Of a DNA stretch of 44,602 nucleotides, positions 6,678 through 14,660 are shown piece after piece. Position numbers and translations under genes: made by a program. The stretch spans positions 1-44,602 of the forward strand of contig JAZROP010000046.1 in NCBI GenBank assembly GCA_045648785.1. The letters run 5' to 3'. The notes beneath the pieces were generated by a model, which saw nothing but the letters and a program-made list of their open reading frames with translations, searched no databases and had not been told where the DNA came from. This DNA is from RGIG7450 sp045648785. GTDB lineage: Bacteria; Bacillota; Clostridia; RUG12999. The first letter of the stretch is position 1; the number at the start of each line of letters is the position of its first letter.

Positions 6678-6756
6678 AATTTGGATAATTTTCCACCTGT
6701 TATGACATTAAACCCAGAAAAAGCACAAACTTTACCTATAGTTTTTTGGTAAATTC

Positions 6757-7296
6757 TTACAGTTTTATCTTGAGGCGAGGTTTAATGAATAGAATAATCA
6801 TTATTGAAATTACCGTTTCAATCAGCATATATCCACCATTGTACAATAATGAATATAGCCATACCGGCTGCCCTTCTGGAGCAAAGCTACCCCAAATTAA
6901 AATTCCTGTTATAAAATGACAGATAAATCTTAAAATAAGAACCACAGCGCTTGCAACTACTGCTGACCAGAGCTTGTCCCCCAGTCTGCGGGATATTCCC
7001 CCCGCAAGTCCAAGAACACCAAAGGCTACAATATAATCTAATAACACAACCGTTATAAATGAGATTATTGTCTGTGCCGGTGGCGCATACCAACCTATTA
7101 TCATTTGAATAAGTCCATAAACAGACGCCTGAATTATTCCCCACTTAAAATCTGTTGCCATGGAGAAAAGAATTATCGGCACCATACTCCCGGCTGTTAC
7201 CGAGCCTCCATAAGGCATATCAAACAGTTTCACAAAGGATAAAACTGTGGCAAGGGCAATAAGTATGCCTGCCATACTTAATTTTTTGGTTTTCAC
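6757..7296 (-). CDS. thiT: Thiamine ECF transporter substrate-binding protein ThiT
   Basis: 179 aa, about six membrane segments. The ThiT-typical region is visible: GGSVTAGSMVPIILFSMATDFKWGIIQASVYGLIQMI, then a conserved aromatic/acidic segment with DYIVAFGVLGLAGG, and HFITGILIWGSFAPEG. It binds thiamine and docks on a shared energy-coupling module encoded elsewhere. GTG start at 7296 with AAGGTGAT upstream. A TPP riboswitch with its own terminator precedes it, confirming thiamine as substrate and predicting repression when TPP is abundant. Confidence 0.95.
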   Translation of the reverse strand: MKTKKLSMAGILIALATVLSFVKLFDMPYGGSVTAGSMVPIILFSMATDFKWGIIQASVYGLIQMIIGWYAPPAQTIISFITVVLLDYIVAFGVLGLAGGISRRLGDKLWSAVVASAVVLILRFICHFITGILIWGSFAPEGQPVWLYSLLYNGGYMLIETVISIMIILFIKPRLKIKL

Positions 7297-7342
7297 TTAC
7301 ATCACCTTTTCTTTATATAATAGTGAAAATTCCTGATGGATT

Positions 7343-7464
7343 AAAAAACTCCACCGGGAAATCCCAGTGGAGCAAAATAATCGATTATTATTCCTACGCC
7401 GGCATTATCCGTATCAGGTTCGCGGGTTAAGCATTTGCTTTCTCAGCCGAATTTCAGCACCCCG
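7343..7464 (-). promoter_or_regulatory. TPP riboswitch with transcription terminator, controls thiT
   Basis: Reading minus: the aptamer (about 7390-7464) contains GGGGTGC, GGCTGAGA, ACCCGCGAACCTGAT and GGATAATGCCGGCGTAGGAA, the conserved THI-box elements. It is followed by a hairpin CTCCAC-n-GGGA/TCCC-n-GTGGAG (7349-7372) and six T (7343-7348). Bound TPP would favour the terminator and shut off thiT. Confidence 0.96.
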
Positions 7465-7481
7465 TTTAAATTTTCATCCTC

Positions 7482-7510
7482 ATTTTACCATAACTTTTTT
7501 TATTTGTCAA
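7482..7510 (-). promoter_or_regulatory. Sigma-A promoter of the thiT riboswitch transcript
   Basis: Reading minus: TTGACA (7505-7510), 17 bp, TAAAAT (7482-7487) with TGG before the -10; transcription would begin just upstream of the aptamer. Confidence 0.8.
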
Positions 7511-7655
7511 CAAAAAATTTAACACGAATTCTGTTTTATTAGTATAATTTTCGTTTTACGGAAAAAACCTCTTATAAGCTACTTATATTAAGCGTTTCAG
7601 GCGTTTTTATGTTACAATTATTTTACATACTTTCGGTTTTATTAGACTTGTTTAT

Positions 7656-7684
7656 TTGACTATTGCCCAATTTTATGGTAAAAT
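7656..7684 (+). promoter_or_regulatory. Sigma-A promoter of the NlpC/P60 gene
   Basis: TTGACT (7656-7661), 17 bp, TAAAAT (7679-7684) preceded by TGG. The stretch 7511-7655 between the two divergent promoters is AT-rich and I see no gene in it. Confidence 0.75.
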
Positions 7685-7740
7685 AAATATGCTGAAAAAA
7701 TGCAGATAAGTTCTGCATCATCACAAAGGAGGCGTGTAAA

Positions 7741-8589
7741 ATGCACACGTTTAAAAAGGTTGCCTCCGTTGCTGCACTTGTTTTTATGACTACTATTTCC
7801 TGTTTTGCAGCAGAAGGCACCGTAATAACAGACGCGCTTAACATCCGCAGTGCCCCTTCCACTGACAGCACAGTAATTTCATCTGCATACAAAGGAGAAA
7901 TCCTTGATATAACTTCTACTGAAGGCGCTTTTTACCGCATAAAATTCAACGGCTCAGATGCTTATGCTTCTGCCGATTATGTTGCTGTTAATATTAAATC
8001 TACCGGCACTGTTACCGCAGACCTTTTAAATATCAGAAACGCACCTTCCTCATCTGCGGGAGTTGTAGGTCAACTCGCTCGTGGTGATGAGGTTCGTCTC
8101 ACCGGTGCAGTTGGGAACTGGTATGAAATTCTTATGTACGGTCAACTCAGATTTGTACATGGAGATTATATTTCGGTAAGGGATTTATCCGCTCTCGCAT
8201 CCAGAGACGGAACAGGCTTTTCCAGAGGAAACCGTGTGGTTGAATACAGTAAAAATTACATAGGAACCCCTTATGTTTCGGGAGGTTCTTCCCCCTCAGG
8301 ATTTGACTGCAGCGGATTTACAAGTTATGTTTTTAAGCAGTTTGGCGTATCTCTGCCTCGCACATCGGCTTCGCAGGCAACTGTTGGAACACCTGTTTCA
8401 AGAGCAGAGCTTATTCCCGGTGACCTTGTGTTCTTCAACACTTATGGTGGAATTTCCCATGTTGGTATTTATGTCGGTGATGACAATTTTATACATTCTA
8501 CCGTTCCGGGAGATATTGTAAGAATAAGTAGTCTTGATTCAGCTTATTACAGTTCAAGATATGTAACCGCAAGACGAATTATGAATTAG
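7741..8589 (+). CDS. Secreted cell-wall endopeptidase, two SH3b domains plus NlpC/P60
   Basis: 282 aa. Signal peptide of about 23 residues (basic start, hydrophobic core, cleavage near CFAAEG). Two bacterial SH3 repeats follow (about 25-82 and 87-145; DALNIRSAPS and DLLNIRNAPS mark each). The NlpC/P60 domain (about 160-282) carries C190 (FDCSGF), H240 (SHVGIY) and H252 (FIHS) as the likely catalytic set. It hydrolyses peptide cross-bridges in peptidoglycan outside the cell; the SH3 modules bind the wall. Strong RBS AAAGGAGG. It is a monocistron with its own promoter and terminator. Confidence 0.95.
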   Translation: MHTFKKVASVAALVFMTTISCFAAEGTVITDALNIRSAPSTDSTVISSAYKGEILDITSTEGAFYRIKFNGSDAYASADYVAVNIKSTGTVTADLLNIRNAPSSSAGVVGQLARGDEVRLTGAVGNWYEILMYGQLRFVHGDYISVRDLSALASRDGTGFSRGNRVVEYSKNYIGTPYVSGGSSPSGFDCSGFTSYVFKQFGVSLPRTSASQATVGTPVSRAELIPGDLVFFNTYGGISHVGIYVGDDNFIHSTVPGDIVRISSLDSAYYSSRYVTARRIMN

Positions 8590-8595
8590 TTTTAA

Positions 8596-8624
8596 AAATC
8601 CGCAGCTTTGCTGTGGATTTTCTT
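8596..8624 (+). terminator. Terminator after the NlpC/P60 gene
   Basis: AAATCCGCAG (8596-8605) pairs with CTGTGGATTT (8611-8620) around CTTTG and is followed by TCTTT. The weak T tract may allow read-through into rsmD. Confidence 0.75.
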
Positions 8625-8649
8625 TAATATATTGAAAGGAGAAAGCCTT

Positions 8650-9186
8650 ATGCGTGTTATTTCAGGATCACGGGGCGGACTGCCTCTTAAATCCCTTCCG
8701 GGAATTGATACCCGACCGACCACCGATAAGGTAAAGGGTACTATTTTCAATATTCTTTTTGACCGGATTACCGGCAAAAAAGTGCTGGATCTTTTTTCCG
8801 GAAGCGGTGCAATGGGAATTGAAGCATTAAGTCGCGGAGCAGAAAGTGCCACTTTGGTGGATTCTTCTCCAAAAGCGGTTGATATAATAAGAAAAAATCT
8901 TGAATTTACAAGGCTTTCCGCAGATGTAATATGTCGCACGGCAGATAAATTTTTAAATAGCTGCAATGAAAAGTTTGATATTATTTTTATGGACCCTCCC
9001 TATTTTTCTAATTATATTACCGATTGTTTGAATATTATTTCTGAAAGAAAAATTTTAACGGACGGCGGCATTATTATTGCCGAAAGCGATAAAAAGGAGT
9101 CGTTTCCTTCAAAAATTTCTGGTTTTTTGCTGAAAGACGAAAGATTTTACGGCAGGGTAGCAGTAAGATTTTATGTGAAAGAATAA
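8650..9186 (+). CDS. rsmD: 16S rRNA (guanine(966)-N2)-methyltransferase RsmD
   Basis: 178 aa. SAM-binding motif VLDLFSGSGAMGIEALSRGA, and catalytic motif MDPPY typical of N2-guanine methyltransferases; N-terminal MRVISGSRGGLPLKSLPG with TRPTTDKVKGTIFNIL is diagnostic of RsmD. The ATG at 8650 follows AAAGGAG; an upstream in-frame start at 8608 would lie in the preceding terminator. Methylates a guanine of 16S rRNA in the assembling small subunit. rsmD next to coaD is a very common Firmicutes arrangement. Confidence 0.95.
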   Translation: MRVISGSRGGLPLKSLPGIDTRPTTDKVKGTIFNILFDRITGKKVLDLFSGSGAMGIEALSRGAESATLVDSSPKAVDIIRKNLEFTRLSADVICRTADKFLNSCNEKFDIIFMDPPYFSNYITDCLNIISERKILTDGGIIIAESDKKESFPSKISGFLLKDERFYGRVAVRFYVKE

Positions 9187-9204
9187 AAAAATTTGCTGAA
9201 AGAC

Positions 9205-9233
9205 TTGATTATTAAGAAAAAATAGTATATAAT
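9205..9233 (+). promoter_or_regulatory. Sigma-A promoter upstream of coaD
   Basis: TTGATT (9205-9210), 17 bp, TATAAT (9228-9233). It gives coaD transcription independent of rsmD. This one lacks the TGn extension. Confidence 0.7.
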
Positions 9234-9278
9234 GTTATAGTAAGTATATATAATGCTGTGGAAAGGCTATGATATTCT

Positions 9279-9758
9279 ATGAAAATAGCGGTATATCCCG
9301 GAAGCTTTGACCCGGTTACAAACGGGCATCTTGACATTATCCGCAGAGCGGCAAGAACATTTGATAAGGTTGTTGTTTCGGTTTTTGTCAATAAAGCTAA
9401 AAACTCCGCTTTTTCGGTTTCCGAGCGTGTTGAAATGCTTCGTGAAGTTACCGCAGAGTTTGACAATGTAGAAATTTCTTCTTCGGATAAGCTTTTGGTT
9501 CATTTTATGAAAGAAAAAGGCATTAATATTATAATTAAAGGCCTGAGGATGATTTCTGATTTCGAATATGAATTTCAGATGGCGCTTGCAAACCGCGAGC
9601 AAAATCCGGATATCGAAACTCTTTTTATGATGACTTCTTCCGAGCTTTCGCATGTCAGCTCCAGTCTTGTTAGGGAGCTTGCAAGTTATGGTGCCGATAT
9701 TACAAATCTTGTTCCACCACAGTGTGTAAATACTATTTATAATAAATTTAAACGGTAA
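9279..9758 (+). CDS. coaD: Phosphopantetheine adenylyltransferase CoaD
   Basis: 159 aa, the usual length. Nucleotidyltransferase motif YPGSFDPVTNGHLDII at the N-terminus, KGLRMISDFEYEFQMALANR in the middle, and SSSLVRELASYG (the ISSTxxR element) near the C-terminus. It adenylates 4'-phosphopantetheine to dephospho-CoA, the penultimate step of coenzyme A synthesis, in the cytoplasm. RBS GAAAGG upstream. Followed after 35 bases by a coiled-coil gene. Confidence 0.97.
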   Translation: MKIAVYPGSFDPVTNGHLDIIRRAARTFDKVVVSVFVNKAKNSAFSVSERVEMLREVTAEFDNVEISSSDKLLVHFMKEKGINIIIKGLRMISDFEYEFQMALANREQNPDIETLFMMTSSELSHVSSSLVRELASYGADITNLVPPQCVNTIYNKFKR

Positions 9759-9793
9759 ACCCTGTTATTATTTTTTTACGGGAGGAAAGAAAA

Positions 9794-10228
9794 ATGGAAG
9801 TTTTACAGATAATTGACGAACTGGACGATCTTGTTGAAAAAAGCTTTAATATTTTTGGTCATACAATTATTAATAAAGAGGAACTTCTTGCAATGGCAGA
9901 CGAAATTCGTCTTAAACTGCCTGAAGAACTCAAACAAGCTCGTTGGGTAAAAGAAGAGCGCCAAAGAATTATTAGCGAGGCCCAATCCGAGGCTGAAAAA
10001 ATCATTAAAGACGCTCAAGACAGAGTTATTGCTTTAATTGACGAACACGAAATTACAAAATCTGCCAAGGAAAAATCTGAAGCAATCCTTGCTGAAGCAA
10101 GGCGTCAGGAGGCAGAAATGCAGCGTAATGCCGTACTTTATGCCGACAGCATTATGGAAAAAATTGATAAAACAACTTCAGTTGTTTTAGATGAAATTCG
10201 CGAAGCAAGACGCCAGCTGAAAAAATAA
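9794..10228 (+). CDS. Conserved coiled-coil protein next to coaD, unknown function
   Basis: 144 aa, soluble, highly charged. After a short N-terminal region (EVLQIIDELDDLVEKSFNIFG) residues about 45-120 form a long coiled coil rich in E, K, R, A and Q. It resembles small coiled-coil proteins annotated in Clostridia as ATPase-like or DivIVA/ATP-synthase-b-like, always beside coaD, but no ATP-binding motif is visible, so I would not call it an ATPase. RBS GGGAGGAAAG. Confidence 0.8.
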   Translation: MEVLQIIDELDDLVEKSFNIFGHTIINKEELLAMADEIRLKLPEELKQARWVKEERQRIISEAQSEAEKIIKDAQDRVIALIDEHEITKSAKEKSEAILAEARRQEAEMQRNAVLYADSIMEKIDKTTSVVLDEIREARRQLKK

Positions 10229-10247
10229 TTTTTTAAGGTTACATAAA

Positions 10248-10286
10248 GGATTTTTATTCGTTTTTTCGGATAAAAATTCTTTTTTA
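10248..10286 (+). terminator. AU-rich terminator between the coiled-coil gene and gltA
   Basis: GGATTTTTATTCG (10248-10260) pairs with CGGATAAAAATTC (10267-10279), 13 pairs including two G-U, around six T, followed by TTTTTTATTT. It lies only about 20 bases before the gltA start, so it either ends the coaD transcript or acts as an attenuator for gltA. Confidence 0.65.
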
Positions 10287-10302
10287 TTTCTAGGAGGAAA
10301 AG

Positions 10303-11646
10303 ATGGAAAACATTGAAGTAAATGACTTTCTTAACCTTGCGGAAGAAAGCTATAAAATAGACCCATCTCTTTTTAAAAACTATAAAGTAAAAAGAGGTCT
10401 TAGAAATGCCGACGGAACGGGCGTGCTTGCTGGTCTTACTTCTATTGGTGAGGTCCGCGGTTATATTATTGACGACTGTGATAAAGTTCCTGTTGCAGGT
10501 AAACTTATGTTCCGCGGCATAAACATTAAAAAAATAATTCAGAATTCTGTTGATGAAAATCGTCCCAGCTTTGAAGAAACTGCATTTCTTTTGCTTTTTG
10601 GAAAGCTTCCCACAAAGGACGAATATCAAAAATTCTGTAAGCTTCTTGGTAAAATGAGAACGCTTCCTCTGAACTTTAATGAAGATATTATTATGAAAAC
10701 CCCTTGCCGGGATATTATGAATAAGCTCGCGCGAAGTGTTCTTTGTCTATATTCTTATGACCAGTCTCCGGAGGATTTGACTCTTGAAAATCTCTTGCGT
10801 CAATCTATCGAACTTATTTCCAGAATGAGCACTATTGTTGCTTATTCATACCATGCTCGTCGTCATTATTTTGAAGGCGAAAGTCTATATATTCACCCTC
10901 CCAAGCCTGAAAATTCCACGGCGGAAAATCTTTTGCACTTAATAAAGCCTAATGGGCAGTTCAGTAAAGAAGATGCTGAGCTTTTAGATGTTATGCTTAC
11001 TCTCCATGCAGAGCATGGCGGCGGTAATAACTCAGCCTTCTCCTGCCGCGTAATTTCTTCTACAGGAACAGATACTTACTCTGCTATTGGAGCTGCTATT
11101 TGTTCGCTTAAAGGACCCCGTCACGGTGGTGCAAATAAAGCAGTGCTTGATATGATGGATGAAATTAAGAAAAATGTAAAAGACTGGACAAATGAGGGAG
11201 AACTTGCAGATTACCTCAGAAAAATTGTAAACAAACAGGCAGGTGATGGTAGCGGACTTATTTATGGTATGGGACACGCAGTTTATACTCTTTCAGACCC
11301 TCGTGCTGTAGTTTTAAAACAAAAAGCACAGGAAATGGCTGCAAAAAAAGGTCTTTTGGATGAATTTAATCTTTATGACCTTTTAGAGAGAATTTCCCCT
11401 GAAATTTTATGCGAAAAAATGGGAGTTAAAAAGGCAATTTGCGCCAATATTGACCTTTATTCCGGATTTGTATACCAGATGCTTGATATTCCGCCTGAGC
11501 TTTACACTCCACTGTTTGCTGTTGCAAGAATTGTCGGTTGGTGTTCTCATCGAATAGAAGAAGTTTTAACAAATGGAAAAATAATTCGTCCGGCTTACAA
11601 AAGCGTGTGTGAAAGAAGAGAATATACCACGATGGACGAAAGATAA
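10303..11646 (+). CDS. gltA: Citrate synthase (citrate/2-methylcitrate synthase family)
   Basis: 447 aa. Family hallmarks: EVRGYIIDDCDKVPVAGKLMFRGINI, AEHGGGNNSAFSCRVISSTGTDTYSAIGAAICSLKGPRHGGAN, GMGHAVYTLSDPRA, and NIDLYSGFVYQMLDIP. These include the catalytic His residues of HGGG and GHAVY and the Asp region near YSGFVY. It condenses acetyl-CoA with oxaloacetate. In anaerobic Clostridia it supplies 2-oxoglutarate for glutamate. RBS AGGAGG. It sits immediately upstream of dnaA with its own terminator. Confidence 0.95.
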   Translation: MENIEVNDFLNLAEESYKIDPSLFKNYKVKRGLRNADGTGVLAGLTSIGEVRGYIIDDCDKVPVAGKLMFRGINIKKIIQNSVDENRPSFEETAFLLLFGKLPTKDEYQKFCKLLGKMRTLPLNFNEDIIMKTPCRDIMNKLARSVLCLYSYDQSPEDLTLENLLRQSIELISRMSTIVAYSYHARRHYFEGESLYIHPPKPENSTAENLLHLIKPNGQFSKEDAELLDVMLTLHAEHGGGNNSAFSCRVISSTGTDTYSAIGAAICSLKGPRHGGANKAVLDMMDEIKKNVKDWTNEGELADYLRKIVNKQAGDGSGLIYGMGHAVYTLSDPRAVVLKQKAQEMAAKKGLLDEFNLYDLLERISPEILCEKMGVKKAICANIDLYSGFVYQMLDIPPELYTPLFAVARIVGWCSHRIEEVLTNGKIIRPAYKSVCERREYTTMDER

Positions 11647-11656
11647 AATACTATTT

Positions 11657-11688
11657 AAACTCTCCTTGAAAAAGGGAGAGTTTTTTTT
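11657..11688 (+). terminator. Terminator after gltA
   Basis: AAACTCTCC (11657-11665) pairs with GGAGAGTTT (11675-11683) and runs into eight T. It separates citrate synthase from the dnaA promoter. Confidence 0.92.
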
Positions 11689-11708
11689 AAAGTTTGTGTT
11701 AAAATCTC

Positions 11709-11737
11709 TTGAAAATTCTGAAATTTTGTGGTATAAT
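11709..11737 (+). promoter_or_regulatory. dnaA promoter
   Basis: TTGAAA (11709-11714), 17 bp, TATAAT (11732-11737) with TGG before the -10. No DnaA box is visible between the gltA terminator and dnaA, unlike the arrangement in Bacillus. Confidence 0.8.
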
Positions 11738-11811
11738 TTTTTATATATAAATTAGTCTTGTTTTTTTGAAATTTATACTAAAAATTTTCTTGTAAAATCG
11801 GAGAAAAAATT

Positions 11812-13125
11812 ATGAATAATATTAATTTTTACTGGGAAAAAGCCCGGGGACTTCTTAAAGAAAATTTAACAGGTGTTTCTTTTGATACATGGATAAAACC
11901 GCTTGAACCTGTTTCATACAAAGACGGTATTTTCACTCTTGCTACCGAAACAGATTTTCTTAAAAATATGATTTCCTCAAGATATTCTTCAATGATTTCG
12001 GCATGCCTTTCTACTGTTATTGAAGAAACCGTTTCCGTTAATGTAATTTTATCTTCTGAAAAAGGAAATGAAAAAGAAATTAAGATTCCTACATTCAATA
12101 AAAATGCAATAGGACTTAATCCAAAATATACTTTTGACAATTTTGTTGTCGGCTCTTCAAATAAATTTGCACATGCTGCATCTTTAGCCGTTGCAGAAAC
12201 TCCATCGAAAGTTTATAATCCACTTTTTCTTTATGGCTCTTCCGGTCTTGGTAAAACCCATCTTCTCCACGCCATAGGAAATTACATATCTATGCTTAAT
12301 CCATCACTCAAGGTTATGTACACTCCTTCGGTGGATTTTACAAATGAGCTTATAAACTCAATTAAAGAGGGGTCAAATGAAAGCTTTAGAAATAAATATC
12401 GTCAGATTGATGTCCTTTTAATGGACGATATTCAGTTTATCGGTGGAAAAACCTCAACTCAAGAGGAATTTTTCCATACCTTTAATTATCTGCATCAGGC
12501 GGACAAGCAAATTATTATTTCTAGTGACCGTCCGCCAAAACAGATTAATACTCTTGAAGAAAGACTTATTACCCGTTTTGAATGGGGCCTAATATGTGAT
12601 ATTCAAGCTCCCGACTATGAAACAAGATTTGCTATCTTGCAACAAAAACTTCAGGGAACTCATGCTGAAATTCCAGCAGATGTTCTTGATTATATTGCCT
12701 CAAGTGTTGACACAAATATTCGTGAGCTTGAGGGTGCATTAAATAAGGTTTCTGCTCTTTCTGCCCTCAGTAAAACATCAATAAATCTTGACACTGCAAA
12801 AAATATTTTAGGTGAATATAAATCAGAAACTCATAAAATTTATACTGTAGATGAAATTAAAAGCTATGTAAGTGACTTTTTTGGAATTACTGTTGAAGAT
12901 TTAATGTCTCAGAAAAGGACTAAAGAAATTTCCTATGCTCGCCAGCTAGCAATGTATATTTGCAGAACTCTTTTAGATCTTTCTCTTCCAAAAGTAGGAA
13001 AATCCTTTGACAGAGACCATTCAACAGCTCTTCACGCTATTAATAAAATTGAAAAGTCTATAAAAATAAATAAAAATGTCGAAAATGATTACAGCGACAT
13101 AGTTTCTAACATTAAAAACAGGTAA
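11812..13125 (+). CDS. dnaA: Chromosomal replication initiator DnaA
   Basis: 437 aa. Domain I (about 1-80), a very short linker, an AAA+ domain with Walker A GSSGLGKTH at 142-150 and Walker B VLLMDDIQFI, and domain IV with the DnaA-box-binding signature FDRDHSTALHAINKI near residue 400. It binds DnaA boxes at the origin and opens the duplex. Slightly shorter than the usual ~450 aa because of the linker. Confidence 0.98.
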   Translation: MNNINFYWEKARGLLKENLTGVSFDTWIKPLEPVSYKDGIFTLATETDFLKNMISSRYSSMISACLSTVIEETVSVNVILSSEKGNEKEIKIPTFNKNAIGLNPKYTFDNFVVGSSNKFAHAASLAVAETPSKVYNPLFLYGSSGLGKTHLLHAIGNYISMLNPSLKVMYTPSVDFTNELINSIKEGSNESFRNKYRQIDVLLMDDIQFIGGKTSTQEEFFHTFNYLHQADKQIIISSDRPPKQINTLEERLITRFEWGLICDIQAPDYETRFAILQQKLQGTHAEIPADVLDYIASSVDTNIRELEGALNKVSALSALSKTSINLDTAKNILGEYKSETHKIYTVDEIKSYVSDFFGITVEDLMSQKRTKEISYARQLAMYICRTLLDLSLPKVGKSFDRDHSTALHAINKIEKSIKINKNVENDYSDIVSNIKNR

Positions 13126-13126
13126 T

Positions 13127-13255
13127 TTTTCCACATTATCCACAGTTTTTTTGTTGATATGTTGATAAAATTATTAAAACCATGTGAATAAAAAAATTAT
13201 ATTTTGTCAGTTATCCACATTTTATGAAATGTTATTAAAATAGCGATGTGAATAA
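13127..13255. other. Origin of replication (oriC) between dnaA and dnaN
   Basis: The 227-bp AT-rich gap holds five DnaA-box-like sites: TTTTCCACA (13127-13135), TTATCCACA (13136-13144 and 13211-13219, perfect), and TGTGAATAA on the other strand (13183-13191 and 13247-13255, one mismatch). The AT-rich stretch 13145-13180 with repeated GTTGAT looks like an unwinding element. Location beside dnaA/dnaN matches known Firmicutes origins. An AT-rich remainder (13256-13352) carries the dnaN upstream region. Confidence 0.85.
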
Positions 13256-13352
13256 AAATATAGTTGTTTTAAACAATTAGACTTACTTTTCAATAACTTT
13301 AACAACACCTACTGCTAATACTGTTTATAAAAATAAATAAGGAGGAACTCCC

Positions 13353-14453
13353 ATGAAATTTTCCTGTTCAAATTTTGATATGTTCAGCGCAATAAACGCC
13401 GCAGGTAAAGCTGCCGCAACAAATTCATCTTTTCCCATTTTGGAAACTCTTTTAATTGAAGCTGGAAAAGATATAAAAATAACTGGCAGTAATAATGAAA
13501 TTACCATTGAATATGTTTTTGAAGCAAATGTTTATTCTGAAGGAAGTATTGCCGTTGATGCAAGAATGCTTTCTGAAATTATTCGTCGTATGCCTGAAGG
13601 AATGATTGACTTTGAGGTTGTGAGTGACAATAATGTAAACATTAAATGTGGTGAGCTTGATTTTAATATTATGGGTATAAGCGGTGATGAATTTCCAAAA
13701 ATTCCAGATATGAATTATGACCAGGAAATTATAACAACTGCAGACAGCCTGCTTTCTGTAATAAGGAAAACTTCTTTTGCAGTTGCAATGGCTGATATAA
13801 ATCCTATTTTAACAGGAATTAAACTGGAAATAACTTCAAATAATATGAAAGGAATAGCCGTTGACGGATACCGCTTGGCAATTAAAAATACTCCGATTGA
13901 AGTTTTCCATGATTTAAGCTTTACTGTTCAGGGAAAAGCTTTAAATGAACTTTCAAAAATTATGACAGGTGGAGAAGAAAAAGTTTCTATCAGCCTGGCT
14001 GAAAAAAATGTTCTCTTCAAATTTGGCAGCTGCAGATTTTTCTCCAGACTTTTAGAGGGAGAATTTATAAATTATAACAATGTAATTCCTAAAGAAAAAC
14101 TTTACAGTGCAAGAGTGGAAGTAAAAGAACTTGTTAAAAGTATTGACAGAGCGTCTCTTCTTGCGGAATCAGGTGGAATTATAAATCCTGTAAAAATTGC
14201 TTATGATTTAAATAATATAACAATCACTTGTGATACAGCAAAGGGACATCTTAAAGAAGTTATAGCAGTAAACGGAGATGGAAATGAAACATTTGAAGTA
14301 GGTTATAACTGTAAATTTATGCTTGATGCCCTTAAAGCTATTGATGATGAATATGTAATGATAGAGCTTAACGGAAATATTACTCCAACAGTTCTTCGTC
14401 CTGTGGACGGGGATGAATATCTTTACATAGTTCTGCCTGTAAGGATAAGATAA
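13353..14453 (+). CDS. dnaN: DNA polymerase III sliding clamp (beta subunit)
   Basis: 366 aa with three repeated clamp domains; the C-terminus PTVLRPVDGDEYLYIVLPVRI is the typical conserved end (P-x-R/M-x-x). RBS AAGGAGG. It forms the ring that tethers PolC to DNA. First gene of the dnaN-S4-recF-remB-gyrB-gyrA series, tightly packed. Confidence 0.97.
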   Translation: MKFSCSNFDMFSAINAAGKAAATNSSFPILETLLIEAGKDIKITGSNNEITIEYVFEANVYSEGSIAVDARMLSEIIRRMPEGMIDFEVVSDNNVNIKCGELDFNIMGISGDEFPKIPDMNYDQEIITTADSLLSVIRKTSFAVAMADINPILTGIKLEITSNNMKGIAVDGYRLAIKNTPIEVFHDLSFTVQGKALNELSKIMTGGEEKVSISLAEKNVLFKFGSCRFFSRLLEGEFINYNNVIPKEKLYSARVEVKELVKSIDRASLLAESGGIINPVKIAYDLNNITITCDTAKGHLKEVIAVNGDGNETFEVGYNCKFMLDALKAIDDEYVMIELNGNITPTVLRPVDGDEYLYIVLPVRIR

Positions 14454-14454
14454 A

Positions 14455-14658
14455 ATGGAAATTAAAATAAATACACCTTTTATAAAACTTGACCAACTAC
14501 TGAAATTTTCCGGAATGTGTTCAACAGGAGGAGAAGCAAAAGAAGTAATTTTGTCAGGACTTGTAAAAGTTAACGGTGAAACAGTTTTAATGCGCGGGAA
14601 AAAAATATACCCGGGAGACGAAATATTATTTGAAAATGAATTCTGCAAGGTAATCTGA
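14455..14658 (+). CDS. S4-domain RNA-binding protein (YaaA/RlbA type)
   Basis: 67 aa, one S4 RNA-binding domain: IKLDQLLKFSGMCSTGGEAKEVILSGLVKVNGE. Its place between dnaN and recF, one base after the dnaN stop, is the conserved position of Bacillus yaaA, thought to act in ribosome assembly or RNA binding. Confidence 0.93.
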   Translation: MEIKINTPFIKLDQLLKFSGMCSTGGEAKEVILSGLVKVNGETVLMRGKKIYPGDEILFENEFCKVI

Positions 14659-14660
14659 CC

